Source: Magicicada septendecula
Taxonomy: Eukaryota; Arthropoda; Insecta; Hemiptera; Cicadidae
NCBI GenBank assembly: GCA_034769895.1
Contig: CM068367.1
Location: forward strand, 691,352,268-691,416,267
Direction: 5' to 3'
DNA length: 64,000 nucleotides
In this document: positions 33,911 through 46,022 of the stretch, piece by piece
How the letters are laid out: the number at the start of each line of letters is the position of its first letter
Position numbering within the stretch: position 1 is the stretch's first letter
Translations under genes and position numbers: made by a program
Notes under the pieces: generated by a model
Databases searched by the model: none
What the model was told of the DNA's origin: nothing
The model's input: only the letters and a program-made list of their open reading frames with translations

Positions 33911-35956
33911 TAACACTATATCCACAAACGTACCAAAAATTAATTCGAAAGCCACTACTATCAAGAATACATAAAAGGTCAAGAATATCACCATGGATAC
34001 AGAAGGAGAAAGTATCATATGTTAAACTAAGTGAAGTATCATGAAAAAGAAATTACTAGTAAATGTACCAATAAAGAAGAAAAGAAGACTAAAGACGAGA
34101 CGACTGACATACCTTACCCAATAGATCAGTGAGAAGAACACGACGGAAACAAAAGAAGAAAGAAGAATCAGTGAGAAGAACACAATAATAACAACCTCAA
34201 GAAAGAAGAAACAATGAGAAGGAGACAAGTGAAAACAACATCATGTATAAAATAAATAAGAGTGAGAAAGAGATCAGTGAAGGAAAGAAGAAGGAAGATA
34301 TCCAGACCAGAAAAAAAAGGGGAAAGAAATTGAAATATAACAAACTAACATAAACCTAGGAAGGAATAATTGTACAAGGAAGAAAGAAGAAATGTTAATT
34401 AATTACATGATATAAATCCCTAAGCTGTATGGTAAAGCCAACACTGACCACAACTCATTTGATGAATACATTCCTTGTCCATGTAAAATAAACTGTAATC
34501 AATAAAGACTAAGTACTGTAAATAAAGAATCACCAAGAAACTGAATAAGACTAAGATAAGTTTATTTTAGCTAAATGATGTGTAGACATAAAAAGAAGAC
34601 TAGATTCCAAAATATAAATGACCAGTTGTACAGTGGGATTGATGTTAGTAAAAACCCACTAATTAACAATGATTAAGACAATAAAAGAGTAAACAAAAGT
34701 ACAATAATAATAACCAACAACCAATGTACCAACATTGAATGAAAGCCAATCAACCAGATTAATGCAGAAATACAAATCCAGCAGCAACACACTACTGTTT
34801 ACCCAGTATGCAAAGTAACCTAATCTGGGCAACCAGTTTTCACTAAAACTAGAGAAAAACAAAGCCAAAATAATATCAAACCAAAATGTATTAAGCTGGG
34901 AAGTAACTAGATGATATAAGGAACGTTTTGTATACAATAGATGATATAATAAACGTATATAAAAGCTATATTAATGCAATCCAATATAACTATATGCTTG
35001 TAATAACAAAGATGCATGATGCAACCAAATTATGTTGTAAACTTATTATACAAAAGTAGTAACTCAACTGACAACCTTAAGTGGGACAGAATACTGTTCA
35101 AATGAATAAATTCAAGAAAGATAACTATCTACATAATAAAAATAACAATAATGACAACAAAACTATAGTAACAAATAGCTGCAAGCAATTTTGATAACAA
35201 CTAAACAAAGGTGATAACCAGTACAAATGCAGAATGAACTGCAGCACATTGATAACAGTGTCATTGAAACCATTATAAGTGTCATTTAAATAACAATAAA
35301 AATAATATGTAAAGAGTACCAAGCATACAATAAGGTACTCCATGAAGTATGGCAAACATACTTGACAAACTATAATTAAGGCAATAAACCTATAATATAG
35401 GGAAAAAGAACGCTATCAATAGTGACTAAAACCAATAAAGTGTAAATAGGCCCTATTAGAAATTACTTAAATGTTAATATTATTATAATATAAGTAACAA
35501 ACAATATGTATAGCCATAGACTTAGGATTGAACCTATGAAAACAGACATAGTGTTAATATTAAGGCATAGTTTTAAGGGAAAAGTGGATAGTAAGATAAG
35601 AATACGTTATTACCATCAGATATGGAATAAAAACAATGTATTAAAAATAATTAATAGCTTAATGGACACTAAGTGTTTATACCAAGTGCGATTTCAGCAA
35701 CCCCGAATCCAAAATGTATGATGAGGGGATTCAAAATAATTGTCATTAAAAATTAGAAACGATAAGGGTAATTAAAATGACATCAGTGCAGTTATAAGTA
35801 AGATATTTGTCTTATAAAAATAATTGTGTGATGCTTAGCCCTTTGCACGTGGGTATGTAGGCCACAGATTCATAATCTCAAAACCAGCGACTGACGCGGC
35901 TTTAAGCATATATTTTAACGAAGCCCGCCGAGATTAGATGAATTAAAAAATATTGA

Positions 35957-35977
35957 CCAATCAGATCCTATAAAAAA
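35957..35977 (+). promoter_or_regulatory. LTR core promoter (CCAAT and TATA), copy 1
   Basis: CCAAT is followed eight bases later by TATAAAAAA, then a GC-richer stretch with a likely transcription start. The arrangement is conserved in LTR 2 and LTR 3. Confidence 0.5.
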
Positions 35978-37283
35978 TACGAAATGCATCATTCCGACAG
36001 AGGAAGCGGAGACAGTCTTTCACCAGCAACGAGAGTACCTACATGCACGCCGTTCATCCAGAAAAACGTGCGTTTGATAGCGAACAGCTGTAAACACATA
36101 CGCTAACCTCAAACCCTGAGTGGAGGTTATGACTACTGAAGCAAATAGTGCAGTATATTTTCAAGTGAAATAATTCGGAGTATATGCGCATAGGAGTGAG
36201 TGTAGGGCTGTTATAAAAGTTGAATTAATTAATAAAAGAATTTTAAATAATTGAAAAAATTACGAAAAAGTGTAAACCCTACGAACGACCAGTTACGCAA
36301 GTATCAAATACCTATAACTATTATACTATGCTTGTCAAGTAATATATAAGTAAAAGAACGCTAATAGCAAATCGAATTAACGTCAGTTAATCGATTAATT
36401 GCCCAATTCCAAAAGGAAGGGAACTTAGAAATATAGATAAACAATGACAAAATTGAATGCTTTCATTAACGACAATTTTAACTATTTATATGATTCTAAT
36501 GTATTAGTATAAGCAAAGACATTGTATAACCAATGAAGGGAACCTGCACCCTAATCATTAGGAAGATAAGAATGTTCTATATTTTATTTTCATAATTAAC
36601 TAAGAGTTACACAAGAGGGTAACCTAAATATATCAAATGAATTACAAGTACCTGTGTTATGTACATCCAGTCTAGGAGATGATTCTAAACCATGACACTG
36701 AGTTCAAATAATTATTATCCCTTGCTAACTAATTAATTCATCAATAAAAAATGATTAATAAATTTTAAACCAACAAGGTTACATGAACCTGTAATAACTT
36801 CAATGATTAACCATGAACAGTTGTTCATATTTTATATTATTTCAAATTAATAATCAATGAGTTTATGTTTTGTCTACTTATTGTAACAGTAGCAATTTTA
36901 TTAGATATGTATATTTTGCAGACTAAAAGAACCTACTACTACTACCACTACTAACACTATAAGTTTAATAAAATATTATAACCTATTTGTTTACTAACAA
37001 AAATTATTCGACTAGCCAAATGCAGTCATACCAACCTGAGTTTTTTAAATGTTTTAGAGTCCATGTTCTAATTTAATTGTTAACGAAAAGGAAAGTAAAT
37101 TATATTATTGTACCAAATTTTATTGTTCTAGGGTTGAATAAACCATTATTGTCATATGAACCTTTAAAAGAGTTGGCATTTATTGTAAACAGTAGATACA
37201 GCTTAGTGAGAAAACCGAGACGGTTGGTACCAGACTTCAAGAGCGGACATTCAAATGGAATGATTTTTACCAACCGCACCGTC

Positions 37284-37311
37284 TTATATATATATATATA
37301 TATATATATAT
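37284..37311. repeat. (TA)n microsatellite in LTR 1
   Basis: TA run inside the LTR; counterpart at about 43424-43451 in LTR 2. Confidence 0.9.
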
Positions 37312-37691
37312 TGCTACACATTATAAATTATAGTAAATATCATGTTTATGTTAGTGTATAGGCAGGACATTACTGATCAACTCGCCACAGCTGATATTCG
37401 AAGAGCCAACGGAACTTCAAGCGAATCAACTCGAGGAAGTGAATTAAACAACATTTTTTAACCAAATAAACTGATAATTAAAACAACGATAAACAGTGTA
37501 AGTAACCGATTTATTCACTACCGGATTCAACAATAGGTTGAATTGGGTGGAATAAATCCCTAACCCACAACTTAATAATAAAGAGCGAGCTTTTGAAAAA
37601 TAATAATAAACGAACTACGAGACCCCATATTAAATAAATAACCCTGAGAATAATAATTCTAAACCAGACGAATTTTGTCTATTTAACAAAT

Positions 37692-37709
37692 TGGCGACCA
37701 ACGTTCGAG
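37692..37709 (+). other. Primer-binding site, copy 1
   Basis: TGGCGACCAACGTTCG starts three bases after the LTR end. TGGCGACC is the usual start of primer-binding sites in several insect Ty3/gypsy elements. The tRNA was not identified. Confidence 0.6.
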
Positions 37710-37796
37710 CGAATTAGGTGAAAAAATATTTAACCTAATTAATAAAAATAATCATTAACCTAATTTTCGAGGCAGCTGCAATATACAGAACCAAAA

Positions 37797-38869
37797 ATGC
37801 AACGGAGAGCAACCTCTAAGAAACGTGCGGCGGAAATGGAGAAAGAAATAAACATGGATGATAAGGAGGCGATGCCAGTTGAAGATCTAGAAGAAATATT
37901 ACCTCCTACAGAACCCAGCCGACCTGTACAACCAGAGGAACAAATTGAGAGACCCGCGCAAACAGGGGACGTAAATTTCCAGGACATAATAAGGGCAATA
38001 ATGGAAACCAATTGAACGTAGAATCACTAAACAAAGACATCGAGTCGTTGAAGGAAGAAAATAGAAAAAATCTCGAATCATTAAAAGAAGACAACCGAAA
38101 AAACGCAGAAAAATTATGCCAGGTAAAGAAGGATAGTTTCAAGAAATTGAGTGAGGATTTAAAGGAAGGTTTTGAAAATATCAGAGATGAAATAAGAAAC
38201 AACAACAAACCGGAAACCGAAGAGATACCAAAGGAAGAAAATACGGAACAAATGAATCCGAAAACCGAAGATAATGGGATAAAGGACCAAATAATTAAGA
38301 AAACGGAAGGAAGAAGAATGATACGTCCCAAGAAAGTGAGACTTACATGGGAAATATTAGAGATGACTAGGAATGGTTTAATTAATTTTATTAACCACCC
38401 AATCATTGATCATAGAATAATAACCAATGGTAAGAAGTATGACAAGAACCTCATAAAGGCGTTCTAAGTGAATCACCATGTAACATGGAGAAGAAATTTT
38501 ACCAAGAGGGTAATCAAAGTAAATACACCCAGAAAAAAAATACTCCTCAACAGATCAATGACGTCGTCGATAGTTGAAAGGACAGGAACACATGTGGGAA
38601 GCAAACCAAATGATGAAACAATTGACTCAACCTGTTATGCCATTCGAAAGGCTACAAAAGAAAAATCGCAATGCCAACCAACTGACAAAGAATTAACAGA
38701 AAAGTGGTTAGATCCAAACATAACTACAGACCTCAAATTAAAGGAAACTTTGATAACTATGAAATGGAAAAACAAGATGATAGTGAGGTACATTACAAGC
38801 ACTGAGAACCATCTGAACGCAAAGATGATCCAAACAACAAACGCACCTAAGATGATGGACCATGGATAA
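37797..38869 (+). pseudogene. Gag-like gene, copy 1, broken
   Basis: Starts MQRRATSKKRAAEMEKE with an acidic, Pro-rich N-terminus. After RAIMETN a TGA and frame change leads to a coiled-coil segment (LKEENRKNLESLKEDNRKNAEKL). An RMIRPKKVRLTWEILEMTRN region follows, then a TAA at 38465 and a further open stretch to 38869. The position just after the primer-binding site and the coiled coil fit a gypsy-type gag of about 350 residues. No zinc knuckle, protease, RT or integrase follows. The first frame break is shared with copy 2, so it predates the duplication. Confidence 0.55.
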
Positions 38870-38953
38870 CCAGAACGCCAACACATCAAGAAAAAGGGAC
38901 CGAAATTTTTGAAATGGACCAAGGCAAACAACAATAAGAAAAAATATAATATT

Positions 38954-39390
38954 CCAGAATAAGTGTTAAAATATCAACCACTTGAAGGAGTAGAGGAGCA
39001 AACCAACAAAGCGAGTAATACAAGAGAAGGCTATTATAATAATAAGAAGAGGGAAAGAAAAACGAACGATTATCAAATGAATATTATATACCACAAGAAA
39101 AATACAGTCCAGAATAAGTGTTAAAATATCAAACACTTGAAGGAGTAGAGGGGAAGAACAACAAAGCAAGTAATATAAGAGAAGGCTATTATAATCAGAA
39201 GAGAGAAAGAAAGTACGATTATCAAATGAATTTTGCCCACAACAAATAATAAGAAAAATATAACCGTCCAGAATAAGTGTTAAAATATCGAACACTTGAA
39301 GGAGTAGAGGGGAAGAACAACAAAGCGAGTAATATAAGAGAAGGCTATTATAATCAGAAGAGAGAAAGAAAAAACGATTATCTAATACAT
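38954..39390 (+). repeat. Tandem repeat, 3 units of about 155 bp
   Basis: Units begin CCAGAATAAGTGTTAAAATA at 38954, 39109 and 39268. Each contains CACTTGAAGGAGTAGAGG and AGAAGGCTATTATAAT. The second internal region has only one such unit (near 45090-45200), explaining most of the length difference between them. Confidence 0.88.
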
Positions 39391-40181
39391 AAACCATGAT
39401 AAAACAAGCAACTAGTGAACGCACTTGAGATATTTCAAACAATGATTACTATCACTTTGAGAAAAAATTTTTTATTATCCGGAATAAAATGTTAAAAAAA
39501 CATGACACTTAATAGAAGAGAGGAGAAGACCATTAAAGAGAGTATTATGTAGAGGAGATAGTGAGAAGGAGAACTGATCGAGAAGAAGAAGAAAGAAAAA
39601 AAAATCAATATGAAGAACATTTTGTCACGATAAGAAGAGAAGAAAAATTAAGAATATTTACACGTGCTATTTGTCAACAACATTAACTAATAAAGATCTA
39701 CAGAAGAGAAGAAGGAATCCAGAAGAGAGTGTATAATCAAATATAAAAGGCATAAGAGTGAATAACCCCTGGAGTGTTTATTATTAGTCGAAAGAGACTA
39801 CTTATAAGTATTGTTATTTAATGAATTGACTGAAGAAATATTCCAGTAATCATTTTTATGAGCAGAGATGAAGTGCCTCTGAACTCAAAGAAGTTGTAGT
39901 ATGGCCAGCAGAGAATGTAGCCACAAGTGCCACTCTGGACTGCCCCAGCTCACATGTTAGGGAAACTAAATATTTAAGGGAAAACACAACAGCCAGGAAT
40001 ATAAATAAACAAGATTCCAGAATTATGAAGAAGGAGGAATTGTAGAAAATATAATGAACTGAAGACAAGTGTAAAAGTAAATAAAAAATATGAAAACATC
40101 ATATGTGACTTAAGTGAAATGAAAAAAAAATTGATTTTTTCTTCAATCATAAAATAAGGATATCCGAAATAATCAATTCTA

Positions 40182-40195
40182 ATAAGGAGGCAATA
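40182..40195 (+). other. Polypurine-tract-like sequence before LTR 2
   Basis: AATAAGGAGGCAATA abuts TGTAACGG. The same sequence precedes LTR 3 (to 46022), as expected for the plus-strand primer of an LTR element. Confidence 0.45.
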
Positions 40196-43100
40196 TGTAA
40201 CGGTACATATAGTAAATGTACCAATAAAGAAGAAAAGAAGACTAAAGACGAGACGACTGACATACCTTACCCAATAGATCAGTGAGAAGAACACGACGGA
40301 CACAAAAGAAGAAAGAAGAATCAGTGAGAACACAATAATAAAAACCTCAAGAAAGAAGAAAGAAGAAACAATGAGAAGGAGACAAGTGAAAACAACATCA
40401 TGTATAAAATAAATAAGAGTGAGAAAGAGATCAGTGAAGGAAAGAAGAAGGAAGATATTCAGACCAGAAAAAAAGGGGAAAGAAATTGAAATATAACAAA
40501 CTAACATAAACCTAGGAAGGAATAATTGTACACGGAAGAAAGAAGAAATGTTAATTAATTACATGATATAAATCCCTAAGCTGTATGGTAAAGCCAACAC
40601 TGACCACAACTCATTTGATGAATACATTCCTTGTCCATGTAAAATAAACTGTAATCAATAAAGACTAAGTACTGTAAATAAAGAATCACCAAGAAACTGA
40701 ATAAGACTAAGATAAGTTTATTTTAGCTAAATGATGTGTAGACATAAAAAGAAGACTAGGTTCCAAAATATAAATGACCAGTTGTACAGTGGGATTGATG
40801 TTAGTAAAAACCCACTAATTAACAATGATTAAGACAATAAAAGAGTAAACAAAAGTACAATAATAATAACCAACAACCAATGTACCAACATTGAATGAAA
40901 GCCAATCAACCAGATTAATGCAGAAATACAAATCCAGCAGCAACACACTACTGTTTACCCAGTATGCAACGTAACCTAATCTGGGCAACCAGTTTTCACT
41001 AAAACTAGAGAAAAACAAAGCCAAAATAATATCAAACCAAAATGTATTAAGCTGGGAAGTAACTAGATGATATAAGGAAAGTTTTGTATACAATAGATGA
41101 TATAATAAACGTATATAAAAGCTATATTAATGTAATCCAATATAACTACATGCTTGTAATAACAAAGATGCATGATGCAACCAAATTATGTTGTAAACTT
41201 ATTATACAAAAGTAGTAACTCAACTGACAACCTTAAGTGGGACAGAATACTGTTCAAATGAATAAATTCAAGAAAGATAACTATCTACATAATAAAAATA
41301 ACAATAATGACAACAAAACTATAGTAACAAATAGCTGCAAGCAATTTTGATAACAACTAAACCAAGGTGATAACCAGTACAAATGCAGAATGAACTGCAG
41401 CACATTGATAACAATGTCATTGAAACCATTATAAGTGTCATTTAAATAAAAATAAAAATAATATGTAAAGAGTACCAAGCATACAATAAGGTAACTCCAT
41501 GAAGTATGGCAAACATACTTGACAAACTATAATTAAGGCAATAAATCTATAATACAGGGAAAAAGAACGCTATCAATAGTGACTAAAACCAATAAAGTGT
41601 AAATAGGCCCTATTAGAAATTACTTAAATGTTAATATTATTATAATATAAGTAACAAACAATATGTATAGCCATAGACTTAGGATTGAACCTATGAAAAC
41701 AGACATAGTGTTAATATTAAGGCATAGTTTTAAGGGAAAAGTGGATAGTAAGATAAGAATACGTTATTACCATCAGATATGGAATAAAAACAATGTATTA
41801 AAAATAATAAATAGCTTAATGGACACTAAGTGTTTATACCAAGTGCGATTTCAGCAACCCCGAATCCAAAATGTATGATGAGGGGATTCAAAATAATTGT
41901 CATTAAAAATTAGAAACGATAAGGGTAATTAAAATGACATCAGTGCAGTTATAAGTAAGATATTTGTCTTATAAAAATAATTGTGTGATGCTTAGCCCTT
42001 TGCACGTGGGTATGTAGGCCACAGATTCATAATCTCAAAACCAGCGACTGACGCGGCTTTAAGCATATATTTTAACGAAGCCCGCCGAGATTAGATGAAT
42101 TAAAGAATATTGACCAATCAGATCCTATAAAAAATACGAAATGCATCATTTCGACAGAGGAAGCGGAGACAGTCTTTCACCAGCAACGAGAGTACCTACA
42201 TGCACGCCGTTCATCCAGAAAAACGTGCGTTTGATAGCGAACAGCTGTAAACACATACGCTAACCTCAAACCCTGAGTGGAGGTTATGACTACTGAAGCA
42301 AATAGTGCAGTATATTTTCAAGTGAAATAATTCGGAGTATATGCGCATAGGAGTGAGTGTAGGGCTGTTATAAAAGTTGAATTAATTAATAAAAGAATTT
42401 TAAATAATTGAAAAAATTACGAAAAAGTGTAAACCCTACGAACGACCAGTTACGCAAGTATCAAATACCTATAACTATTATACTATGCTTGTCAAGTAAT
42501 ATATAAGTAAAAGAACGCTAATAGCAAATCGAATTAACGTCAGTTAATTCCAAAAGGAAGGGAACTTAGAAATATAGATAAACAATGACAAAATTGAACG
42601 CTTTCATTAACGACAATTTTAACTATTTATATGATTCTAATGTATTAGTATAAGCAAAGACATTGTATAACCAATGAAGGGAACCTGTACCCTAATCATT
42701 AGGAAGATAAGAATGTTCTATATTTTATTTTAATAATTAACTAAGAGTTACACAAGAGGGTAACCTAAATATATCAAATGAATTACAAGTACCTGTGTTA
42801 TGTACATCCAGTCTAGGAGATGATTCTAAACCATGACACTGAGTTCTAATAATTATTATCCCTTGCTAACTAATTAATGCATCAATGAAAAATGATTAAT
42901 AAATTTTAACCAACAAGGTTACATGAACCTGTAATAACTTCAATGATTAACCATGAACAGTTGTTCATATTTTATATTATTTCAAATTAATAATCAATGA
43001 GTTTATGTTTTGCCTACTTATTGTAACAGTAGCAATTTTATTAGATATGTGTATTTTGCAGACTAAAAGAACCTACTACTACTACCACTACTAACACTAT

Positions 43101-43827
43101 AAGTTTAATAAAATATTATAACCTATTTGTTTACTAACCAAAATTATTCGACTAGCCAAATGCAGTCATACCAACCTGAGTTTTTTAAATGTTTTAGAGT
43201 CCATGTTCTAATTTAATTGTTAACCAAAAGGAAAGTAAATTATATTATTGTACCAAATTTTATTGTTCTAGGGTTGAATAAACCATTATTGTCATATGAA
43301 CCTTTAAAGAGTTGGCATTTATTGTAAACAGTAGATACAGCTTAGTGAGAAAACCGAGACGGTTGGTACCAGACTTCAAGAGCGGACATTCAAATGGAAT
43401 GATTTTTACCAACCGCACCGTCTTATATATATATATATATATATATATATTGCTACACATTATAAATTATAGTAAATATCATGTTTATGTTAGTGTATAG
43501 GCAGGACATTACTGATCAACTCGCCACAGCTGATATTCGAAGAGCCAACGGAACTTCAAGCGAATCAACTCGAGGAAGTGAATTAAACAACATTTTTTAA
43601 CCAAATAAACTGATAATTAAAACGACGATAAACAGTGTAAGTAACCGATTTATTCACTACCGGATTCAACAATAGGTTGAATTGGGTGGAATAAATCCCT
43701 AACCCACAACTTAATAATAAAGAGCGAGCTTTTGAAAAATAATAATAAACGAACTACGAGACCCCATATTAAATTAATAACCCTGAGAATAATAATTCTA
43801 AACCAGACGAATTTTGTCTATTTAACA
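40196..43827 (+). repeat. LTR copy 2 (3,632 bp)
   Basis: Begins TGTAACGGTACATATAG and ends TTTAACA before TGGCGACC. It lacks the 146 bases found in LTR 1 and a short AATCGATTAATTGCC block near 42545. Promoter-like CCAAT at 42114 and TATA at 42126; TA microsatellite at about 43424-43451. Confidence 0.8.
42114..42134 (+). promoter_or_regulatory. LTR core promoter (CCAAT and TATA), copy 2
   Basis: Same spacing of CCAAT and TATAAAAAA as in LTR 1. Confidence 0.5.
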
Positions 43828-43830
43828 AAT

Positions 43831-43848
43831 TGGCGACCAACGTTCGAG
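43831..43848 (+). other. Primer-binding site, copy 2
   Basis: TGGCGACCAACGTTCG just after LTR 2, identical to copy 1. Confidence 0.6.
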
Positions 43849-43935
43849 CGAATTAGGTGAAAAAATATTTAACCTAATTAATAAAAATAATCATTAACCT
43901 AATTTTCGAGGCAGCTGCAATATACAGAACCAAAA

Positions 43936-45007
43936 ATGCAACGGAGAGCAACCTCTAAGAAACGTGCGGCGGAAATGGAGAAAGAAATAAACATGGATGA
44001 TAAGGAGGCGATGCCAGTTGAAGATCTAGAAGAAATATTACCTCCTACAGAACCCAGCCGACCTGTACAACCAGAGGAACAAATTGAGAGACCCGCGCAA
44101 ACAGGGGACGTAAATTTCCAGGACATAATAAGGGCAATAATGGAAACCAATTGAACGTAGAATCACTAAACAAAGACACTGAGTCGTTGAAGGAAGAAAA
44201 TAGAAAAAACTCGAATCATTAAAAGAAGACAACCAAAAAAACGCAGAAAAATTATGCCAGGTAAAGAAGGATAGTTTCAAGAAATTGAGAGAGGATTTAA
44301 AGGAAGGTTTTGAAAATACCAGAGATGAAATAAGAAACAACAACAAACCGGAAACCGAAGACATACCAAAGGAAGAAAATACGGAACAAATGAATCCGAA
44401 AACCGAAGATAATGGGATAAAGGACCAAATAATTAAGAAAACGGAAGGAAGAAGAATGATACGTCCCAAGAAAGTGAGACTTACATGGGAAATATTAGAG
44501 ATGACTAGGAATGGTTTAATTAATTTTATTAACCACCCAATCATTGATCATAGAATAATAACCAATGGTAAGAAGTATGACAAGAACCTCATAAAGGCGT
44601 TCTAAGTGAATCACCATGTAACAGGGAGAAGAAATTTTACCAAGAGGGTAATCAAAGTAAATACACCCAGAAAAAAAATACTCGTCAACAGATCAATGAC
44701 GTCGTCGACAGTTGAAAGGACAGGAACACATGTGGGAAGCAAACCAAACGATGAAACAATTGACTCAACCTGTTATGCCATTCGAAAGGCTACAAAAGAA
44801 GAATCGCAATGCCAACCAACTGACAAAGAATTAACAGAAAAGTGGTTAGATCCAAACATAACTACAGACCTCAAATTAAAGGAAACTTTGATAACTATGA
44901 AATGGAAAGACAAGATGATAGTGAGGTACAGTACAAGTACTGAGAACCATCTGAACACAAAGATGATCCAAACAACAAACACACCTAAGATGATGGACCA
45001 TGGATAA
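43936..45007 (+). pseudogene. Gag-like gene, copy 2, broken
   Basis: Same organisation as 37797-38869. The first 72 codons are identical in translation to copy 1, and the TGA after METN is shared. It has one extra frameshift in the coiled coil (near 44208, AGAAAAAACTCG). The two later segments (44285-44605 and 44606-45007) differ from copy 1 at scattered residues. No polymerase follows. Confidence 0.55.
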
Positions 45008-46022
45008 CCAGAACGCCAACGCATCAAGAAAAAGGGACGGAAATTTTTGAAATGGACCAAGGCAAACAACAATAAGAAAAAAAATAATATTCCAGAATAA
45101 GTGTTAAAATATCAACCACTTGAAGGAGTAGAGGAGCAAACCAACAAAGCGAGTAATACAAGAGAAGGCTATTATAATAATAAGAAGAGAGAAAGAAAAA
45201 ACGATTATCTAATACATAAACCATGATAAAACAAGCAACTAGTGAACACACTTGAGATATTTCAAACAATGATTACTATCACTTTGAGAAAAAATTTTTT
45301 ATTATCCGGAATAAAATGTTAAAAAAACATGACATTTAATAGAAGAGAGGAGTAGACCATTAAAGAGAGTATTATGTAGAGGAGATAGTGAGAAGGAGAA
45401 CTGATCGAGAAGAAGAAGAAAGAAAAAAAAATCAATATGAAGAACATTTTGTCACGATAAGAAGAGAAGAAAAATGAAGAATATTTACACGTGCTATTTG
45501 TCAACAACATTAACTAATAAAGATCTACAGAAGAGAAGAAGGAATCCAGAAGAGAGTGTATAATCAAATATAAAAGGCATAAGAGTGAATAACAACTAGA
45601 GTGTTTATTATTAGTTGAAAGAGACTACTTATAAGTATTGTTATTTAATGAATTGACTGAAGAAATATTCCAGCAATCATTTTTATGAGCAGAGATGAAG
45701 TGCCTCTGAACTCAAAGAAGTTGTAGTATGGCCAGCAGAGAATGTAGCCACAAGTGCCACTCTGGACTGCCCCAGCTCACATGTTAGGGAAACTAAATAT
45801 TTAAGGGAAAACACAACAGCCAGGAATATAAATAAACAAGATTCCAGAATTATGAAGAAGGAGGAATTGTAGAAAATATAATGAACTGAAGACAAGTGTA
45901 AAAGTAAATAAAAAATATGAAAACATCATATGTGACTTAAGTGAAATGAAAAAAAAATTGATAATTTCTTCAATCATAAAATAAGGATATCCGAAATAAT
46001 CAATTCTAATAAGGAGGCAATA

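Larger units (their letters stand above)
33897..37688 (+). repeat. LTR copy 1 (3,792 bp)
   Basis: It begins TGTAACGGTACATA and ends TTTAACA, followed by a primer-binding-like TGGCGACC. The left border coincides with the end of hAT homology. Against copies 2 and 3 it carries 146 extra bases (33911-34056) near the start. It contains a CCAAT/TATA pair at about 35957-35977, an AT microsatellite at 37284-37311 and a 71-codon frame (35506-35721) kept in all copies but without recognised domain. Purine-rich tracts fill the first 600 bp. Confidence 0.8.

Noticed and set aside
35506..35721. 71-codon plus-strand frame kept in all three LTRs
   Set aside because: Conservation is explained by recent duplication of the LTR; no recognised domain, so not called as a gene.
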